Source of the DNA: Flavobacterium sp. UBA6135
GTDB taxonomy: Bacteria; Bacteroidota; Bacteroidia; Flavobacteriales; Flavobacteriaceae
Direction: 5' to 3'
DNA: 27,860 nt
Assembly (NCBI RefSeq): GCF_002428305.1
Contig: NZ_DIVJ01000032.1
Location: forward strand, 1 to 27,860
In this document: one piece after another, positions 23,292 to 27,860 of the stretch
Layout of the letters: the number at the start of each line of letters is the position of its first letter
How positions within the stretch are numbered: the stretch's first letter is position 1
Made by a program: the position numbers and the translations under genes
Notes under the pieces: generated by a model
The model's database searches: none
What the model was told of the DNA's origin: nothing
The model's input: only the letters and a program-made list of their open reading frames with translations

Positions 23292-24563
23292 TTAAAGATC
23301 AAATCCAATATCTTTTCTATAGTACATCTTATCAAAATTTAGTTTTGCTATGTTTTGGTAAGATTTTTTTATGGCTTCTTGAAAAGTATCGCCATACGAT
23401 GTCATTGCAATTACTCTTCCTCCGTTGGTAACAACATTACCGTTTAAAATTTTTGTTCCGGCATGAAATGCAATTGAACCTTCAATTGAATCCAATCCTG
23501 TTATTATTTTTTCTTTTTCATACTCTTCAGGATACCCTCCCGAAACCATCATAATGGTTGTTGCACTTCTTGGGTCTATTTCAAGTATTGCTTCGTTCAA
23601 CGTTTGATTAGCAACTGATTGAAACAATGCAACGATGTCTGATTTTATTCTTGGCATGACAACTTCTGTTTCCGGATCGCCCATTCTAACATTGTATTCA
23701 ATCACCATGGGTTCTCCTTTGACGTTAATCAATCCGATAAACACAAAACCTTTGTATTCTATTCCGTCTTTTTGTAAACCATCAATTGTTGGTTTTACGA
23801 TTCGGTTTTCAATTTTTTCCATCAAAACAGCATCTGCAAAAGGAACCGGAGAAACTGCACCCATTCCGCCGGTGTTTAATCCGGTGTCACCCTCACCAAT
23901 TCTCTTATAATCTTTTGCGGTTGGAAGAATTTTATAATTTTTACCGTCGGTTAAAACAAAACAACTTAGTTCAATTCCGTCCAAAAACTCTTCAATGACT
24001 ACTTTTGAACTGGCTTGACCAAATTTTTGGTTCACCAACATATTTCGAAGTTCTATTTTTGCTTCTTCTAAATCTTCAATAATTAAAACACCTTTTCCTG
24101 CTGCTAAACCATCTGCTTTTAAAACAAATGGAGGATTTAATGTTTCTAAGAAATCACAACCTTTTTCAACGGATTCAGCAGTAAAACTATCATAAGCAGC
24201 TGTTGGAATGTTGTGTTTAACTAAAAACTTTTTTGCAAATTCTTTACTTCCTTCTAACTGAGCTCCAACTTTTGAAGGCCCAATCACAGGAATATTTTGC
24301 AACAATTCATCTTGTTTGAAGAAATCATAAATTCCTTTTACCAAAGGGTCTTCAGGCCCCACAACTACCATATCAACGTTTTCTTCAACCACTACTTTTT
24401 TTACAGCATCAAAATCGGTTGGATTTATTTCTAAATTAATTGCAATTGTTGCAGTTCCGGCATTACCGGGTGCAACAAATAATTTTGAACATCGATTGCT
24501 TTGCACGATTTTCCAAGCTAAAGCATGTTCTCTACCTCCTGATCCGAGTAGTAAAATTGTCAT
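23292..24563 (-). CDS. purD: Phosphoribosylamine--glycine ligase (GAR synthetase)
   Basis: A 423-residue enzyme of purine synthesis joining glycine to phosphoribosylamine with ATP. The N-terminus TILLLGSGGREHALAWKI is the family signature, the ATP-grasp part has PFVLKADGLAAGKGV near 143-157, and GDTGLNTGGMGAVSP lies near 220-235. I chose the ATG at 24563 because the family begins here. A frame reaching 24689 would add 42 unrelated residues, and the promoter element at 24589-24596 lies inside that extension. Cytoplasmic, stand-alone gene. Confidence 0.97.
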   Translation of the reverse strand: MTILLLGSGGREHALAWKIVQSNRCSKLFVAPGNAGTATIAINLEINPTDFDAVKKVVVEENVDMVVVGPEDPLVKGIYDFFKQDELLQNIPVIGPSKVGAQLEGSKEFAKKFLVKHNIPTAAYDSFTAESVEKGCDFLETLNPPFVLKADGLAAGKGVLIIEDLEEAKIELRNMLVNQKFGQASSKVVIEEFLDGIELSCFVLTDGKNYKILPTAKDYKRIGEGDTGLNTGGMGAVSPVPFADAVLMEKIENRIVKPTIDGLQKDGIEYKGFVFIGLINVKGEPMVIEYNVRMGDPETEVVMPRIKSDIVALFQSVANQTLNEAILEIDPRSATTIMMVSGGYPEEYEKEKIITGLDSIEGSIAFHAGTKILNGNVVTNGGRVIAMTSYGDTFQEAIKKSYQNIAKLNFDKMYYRKDIGFDL

Positions 24564-24588
24564 GATAAAAAGTTGTGTGTTTGAGGTG

Positions 24589-24596
24589 CAAAAATA
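24589..24596 (-). promoter_or_regulatory. Candidate purD promoter
   Basis: TATTTTTG on the minus strand matches TAnnTTTG exactly, 25 bases before the ATG at 24563. It supports the shorter start. No clear -33 TTTG. Confidence 0.5.
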
Positions 24597-24670
24597 AGGT
24601 GTTTTGTATGGAATGAAAAGGTAATCCGATAAAAAAATAATCGTTTTAGCAATCTCTGTTTTGGTTTTAG

Positions 24671-24678
24671 TATTTTTG
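24671..24678 (+). promoter_or_regulatory. Candidate promoter of the CapK-like gene
   Basis: TATTTTTG matches TAnnTTTG exactly, 25 bases before the ATG at 24704. The 140-base region between purD and this gene thus holds two divergent -7 elements. Confidence 0.5.
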
Positions 24679-24703
24679 GAGTCACTCAACGTTGATTTAA
24701 CTC

Positions 24704-26035
24704 ATGTCCAAAATTTTTAATTCTGTTTTTGTAAACTATTTAACTTCTGTTGGAGATTATTTCTTTGGAAATCATTTTATGAATTCTATTAAAGAATGGA
24801 ATCGTTATGATTTATTATCCGAACAAGAATTAGAAGATATCCAACAAAAGCGTCTTAAAAAAATGTTGCAACATGCTATTGAAACCGTTCCGTATTATCA
24901 AAAAATTAAATTACCTGACACAGCCGGAAACTCACTAACTGATTTTCCGGTTTTGACAAAAGAGATGTTGCGATTTGAAAAAGAAAATTTAGTGTCCAAT
25001 CGCTACAACACTGCAACTTTAAAAAAGAATTTCAGCAGCGGAAGTAGTGGAATTCAATCCTATAGTTATACCACAAAAGGATTTAGTTATTATAACCAAG
25101 GTCTTCAAAATCATTGGTATTTATGGTCTGGTTTTAAAATTGGAGATGGTGTTGTTCAATTTGGAATTTCTCCGAATCGTGCGTTTCCCAAAAACATTAA
25201 AGACGTTTTGTTTAACGTACATTATGTCAATAGTTTTTCAATCTCTGAACCTGAAATGATTGAATTGGCTGAACTTATAAGAAAGAAAAACATAAAATAT
25301 ATCATTGGCTATCCTTCGGCAATTAACGAATTTACTAAAGTTGTACTCAAGCATGGTTTTTCCCTTTCGCTTAATGCGATAATTACCTTAGGAGACAAAC
25401 TGTTTGCTCATTTCAAGAAAAATTTTGAATTGGCTTTTTCAAATCCGAAGATCATTGACACTTATGGTTGTGCAGAAGGATTATTAATGGCTTGTTCAAA
25501 CGATACGGCATATTACAACATCATGAGTCCGAATGTTTTCATAGAAATTGTTGATGATGCCAATAAACCGGTGCCTGATGGTGAGCTTGGACATGTTTTG
25601 GTAACTTCATTAACAAATTTTGCCCAACCGATGATTCGATATAAGCTGGGTGATTTGGCCATTAAGCTTCCAAAAGAAAAATATCCTGAAAAACGATTGT
25701 TTAACTATCCTTTATTAGAAAAAATTGTGGGAAGGGAAACTGATGTGGTTATCACACCAAATCAAAAAAAACTAATTGTTCACAGTTTTACGGGAATTGT
25801 GGAATATTATCCTGAAATTAAGCAATATAAAATAATTCAAGAAGTTCCTGAATCTATTATTTTTGAATATATAACCGATTCAAATTTTGATTTTTCAGAA
25901 AAAACCCTTCAGGAAATTAAATCTAAAATTGATGTATTAACAGATAATTCAATATCGGTAGAATTCAAAGCTGTGGATTATATTGCTTCAACACCATCAG
26001 GAAAACCTCAAATTATTGAATCAAAAATAAAATAA
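24704..26035 (+). CDS. CapK-like phenylacetate--CoA ligase family protein
   Basis: A 443-residue adenylate-forming enzyme. The ATP phosphate loop is FSSGSSGIQSYSYTTKG near 109-125, DTYGCAEGLLMAC near 250 is the adenine-binding motif, and RYKLGDLA near 311 carries the conserved Asp that holds the ribose. GRETDVV near 343 matches the hinge. The family includes true phenylacetate-CoA ligases and CapK-like proteins of polysaccharide loci. Beside a family 2 glycosyltransferase and a polyprenyl sugar transferase, a role in adding an acyl or amide group to a surface glycan is more likely than phenylacetate breakdown; this is inference. Its stop is 2 bases from the convergent glycosyltransferase stop. 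Confidence 0.87.
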   Translation: MSKIFNSVFVNYLTSVGDYFFGNHFMNSIKEWNRYDLLSEQELEDIQQKRLKKMLQHAIETVPYYQKIKLPDTAGNSLTDFPVLTKEMLRFEKENLVSNRYNTATLKKNFSSGSSGIQSYSYTTKGFSYYNQGLQNHWYLWSGFKIGDGVVQFGISPNRAFPKNIKDVLFNVHYVNSFSISEPEMIELAELIRKKNIKYIIGYPSAINEFTKVVLKHGFSLSLNAIITLGDKLFAHFKKNFELAFSNPKIIDTYGCAEGLLMACSNDTAYYNIMSPNVFIEIVDDANKPVPDGELGHVLVTSLTNFAQPMIRYKLGDLAIKLPKEKYPEKRLFNYPLLEKIVGRETDVVITPNQKKLIVHSFTGIVEYYPEIKQYKIIQEVPESIIFEYITDSNFDFSEKTLQEIKSKIDVLTDNSISVEFKAVDYIASTPSGKPQIIESKIK

Positions 26036-26037
26036 TT

Positions 26038-26790
26038 TTAATTTCTGTATTTCAAAAATCCTCTCACCATCCAATGCAACATAAAATAAGCCGACTGAAC
26101 GATTGATAGTTTTTCAACTTCTCTGTAAAATTGCCATTGGTATTTAATTAAATCCGATTTTTTTCGGGAAAGTGAATTTTTCCGAATTCTGTAAATGGCT
26201 TTTGGTTCTTGAATTCCATATGCAAAAGGAATTTCTTTTAAATATTGCAACCAAAGGCCCATATCTTGTCGTTTATGAATAATTGGCATGAATTTCTTAC
26301 CCAACACCTCAACATCTAAAAAAGCGGTTAAGCAACTGATGGAATTAGTTTTAAGAATATCTGTATACGATACTTTTTGAGGCACAATAAAATCACTATA
26401 CACAAAATTCAATTCTTCGTCAGAGCGTCTGTAAGAAGAAAAAACAAACGGAACAGAGGTTTGTTGAATTGTTTCAATACTGTTTTGAATGAAATCCGAA
26501 AACCAAATATCATCGGCATCCAAAAACGTTAGGTATTTCCCTTTTGCAAATTCAATTCCTTTATTCCTTGTTATTGCCGGGCCAACGTTTTTATTTTGTT
26601 TGATTAAATGTATTCTGGTTTCTGATTTTTGAAACTCTTCTACAATAGAAATTGTATGATCTGTTGAACCATCGTCTATAATAATCATTTCCCAATTTTG
26701 ATGGGTTTGATTTTGAACGGATAGAATGGTTTCTGAAATGTATTTTGCAGAATTATATGTAGGCGTAATTATGGATACTAGATTTGCCAT
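26038..26790 (-). CDS. Glycosyltransferase family 2
   Basis: A 250-residue GT-A enzyme. SIITPTYN at 6-13, the nucleotide-sugar-binding DDG at 39-41 (IIIDDGSTDHT) and the metal-binding DADD at 91-94 (FLDADDIWF) are clear. The C-terminal part is rich in Lys/Arg, with a single hydrophobic patch (QSAYFMLHWMVRGFL) near the end that may touch the membrane. It probably adds a sugar to a lipid-linked surface polysaccharide. It starts 2 bases after the sugar transferase gene, so the two form an operon. Donor and acceptor are unknown. Confidence 0.92.
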   Translation of the reverse strand: MANLVSIITPTYNSAKYISETILSVQNQTHQNWEMIIIDDGSTDHTISIVEEFQKSETRIHLIKQNKNVGPAITRNKGIEFAKGKYLTFLDADDIWFSDFIQNSIETIQQTSVPFVFSSYRRSDEELNFVYSDFIVPQKVSYTDILKTNSISCLTAFLDVEVLGKKFMPIIHKRQDMGLWLQYLKEIPFAYGIQEPKAIYRIRKNSLSRKKSDLIKYQWQFYREVEKLSIVQSAYFMLHWMVRGFLKYRN

Positions 26791-26792
26791 AA

Positions 26793-27860
26793 TTAATAGG
26801 CCTTTTCTTCACCTTTAAAAATATTAATTACCGTTTGAACAATAATTTTAACATCCATTGCAAAGGACCAATTTTCAATATAAAAAACATCAAATTTAAT
26901 TCGGTTAATCATATCTTCCTCTGTTTCTATTTCACCTCGATAACCTCTTACTTGAGCTAAGCCTGTAATTCCGGGTTTTACATAATGACGAACCATATAT
27001 TTTTTAATACGGTTCCCATAGGTTTTATTTTGAGACCAAAGGTGAGGTCTTGGACCAACTACTGACATGTCGCCAAAAAGAACATTAAAAAATTGAGGCA
27101 ACTCATCTAAGCTGGTTTTTCTCATAAATCGTCCAATTTTAGTTACTCTTGGATCGTTTTTGGAGGCTTCTTTTTCAGTAGTTTTATTGATTTGCATCGA
27201 TCTAAATTTATAACAATAAAACTCTTCCTCATCTAAACCAGGTCTTCCTTGTTTGAAAAAAACCGGACCTTTTGATTCAAATTTGATTAATATTGCGAGT
27301 ATTGGTGCCAACCATGATAAGATAAAGATTATTACAAATAATGAAAATAAAATATCAAATATTCTTTTAAATGTTTTGGTTACCGGCTCATGAAGCATTG
27401 TTCGTTGAAGGGACAAAACCGGAAACATTTCATAATAATCAACTTTTAAATTTTTAGAAAAAATTTGTTTTGTGTCCGGAATAAACTTTATAACCTTATA
27501 ATTTTCATCAGCAAACTCAATTAAATCTTTGAGTTGTTCATTACTTATCTCATTTAATGAGCAGTATATTTCATCAACTTTTTGTTCAATGGCAAAATTT
27601 TGAATATCTGCCACTTTACCTATTATTTCATTATTTGATTTTTTATCTGAAAAAAAACCCAAAAAACGATAGCCAAAATCATTTCGGTTTTCAAATAGCG
27701 ATTTTAAATTTTTTGCCTCAGTAGTATATCCAATAATAATTGCGTTTCTGAAATTACTTCCTGTTACAATTCTATATTTTTTGAGATAATAAAATAATAA
27801 ATACTTTATCAATACAATGACAAAAAAACTTGTTGTAGTAAAAAATGCAGTTGCTTTTCC
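26793..27860 (-). CDS. Polyprenyl-phosphate sugar-1-phosphate transferase (WcaJ/WbaP type), 5' end outside window
   Basis: The frame is open to the right edge with no stop, so 355 residues are visible. The first in-window start-like codon is a TTG at 27812, but upstream residues (FFTTTSFFVIVLIKYLLFYY) are a membrane helix, so the real start is outside. A middle part (about 40-140) with NAIIIGYTTEAKNL is the Rossmann-like CoA-binding domain typical of this family. The catalytic bacterial sugar transferase domain includes KRIFDILFSL, FKQGRPG, CYKFRSM, KTSLDELPQFFNVLFGDMS, VVGPRPHL and KPGITGLAQVRG. It starts glycan synthesis by transferring sugar-1-phosphate to undecaprenyl phosphate at the inner membrane. 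The full family length is about 450-470 residues. Confidence 0.93.
   Translation of the reverse strand, partial: GKATAFFTTTSFFVIVLIKYLLFYYLKKYRIVTGSNFRNAIIIGYTTEAKNLKSLFENRNDFGYRFLGFFSDKKSNNEIIGKVADIQNFAIEQKVDEIYCSLNEISNEQLKDLIEFADENYKVIKFIPDTKQIFSKNLKVDYYEMFPVLSLQRTMLHEPVTKTFKRIFDILFSLFVIIFILSWLAPILAILIKFESKGPVFFKQGRPGLDEEEFYCYKFRSMQINKTTEKEASKNDPRVTKIGRFMRKTSLDELPQFFNVLFGDMSVVGPRPHLWSQNKTYGNRIKKYMVRHYVKPGITGLAQVRGYRGEIETEEDMINRIKFDVFYIENWSFAMDVKIIVQTVINIFKGEEKAY

Noticed and set aside
24564..24689. 42-residue N-terminal extension of PurD
   Set aside because: Unrelated to the family and contains the candidate promoter; ATG at 24563 gives the conserved start.

Overview
The window is a low-GC stretch of chromosome from a member of the Bacteroidota, very probably a Flavobacteriaceae close to Flavobacterium. 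The evidence is a T9SS type B C-terminal sorting domain, the gliding and secretion gene sprE, an F1Fo subunit a with a long secreted-type N-terminal extension, several Flavobacterium-restricted protein families, and promoters of the Bacteroidota TAnnTTTG type. No tRNA, rRNA, CRISPR array, phage or insertion sequence was seen. Most of the content looks like core genome.

Left part (1-5075): a secreted S9 family serine peptidase cut by the left edge (minus), then an 886-residue secreted beta-propeller/PKD protein with a T9SS type B signal (minus). A 610-base gap follows. It holds a decayed 3' end of a prolyl oligopeptidase gene (plus strand, its former catalytic His still readable) and a strong bidirectional hairpin terminator facing the ATP synthase operon.

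ATP synthase block (5076-14000, all minus): transcription runs sprE, bactofilin, atpZ, a small four-helix membrane protein, then atpB, atpE, atpF, atpH, atpA, atpG. atpB has its own candidate promoter. atpD and atpC are not here, so the enzyme must be completed from another locus. Two perfect hairpins sit inside the operon, between atpE and atpF and between atpA and atpG.

PadR/ABC block (14056-18134, minus): a PadR repressor, two tandem related membrane proteins with a short helical N-terminal domain, a DUF5687-type permease and its ABC ATPase. A perfect palindrome next to the PadR promoter looks like its operator, and a strong terminator closes the unit.

Middle (18198-24563): a PaaE-like flavin/2Fe-2S reductase and a small acidic protein (plus); a DUF4254 protein with a family 9 glycosyltransferase (minus); upp (plus), a DUF6427-type membrane protein (minus), a DUF6341-type small membrane protein (plus) and purD (minus). 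Short low-complexity repeats flank the small acidic protein and run into neighbouring gene ends.

Right edge (24704-27860): a CapK-like adenylate-forming enzyme (plus), a family 2 glycosyltransferase and a polyprenyl-phosphate sugar transferase cut by the right edge (both minus). This is the border of a surface polysaccharide locus.

I did not find a clear new defence or mobile system. The items most worth a second look are the peptidase remnant, the hairpins inside the ATP synthase operon, the PadR-controlled membrane module with its palindrome, and the joining of a motility/secretion gene to ATP synthase genes.
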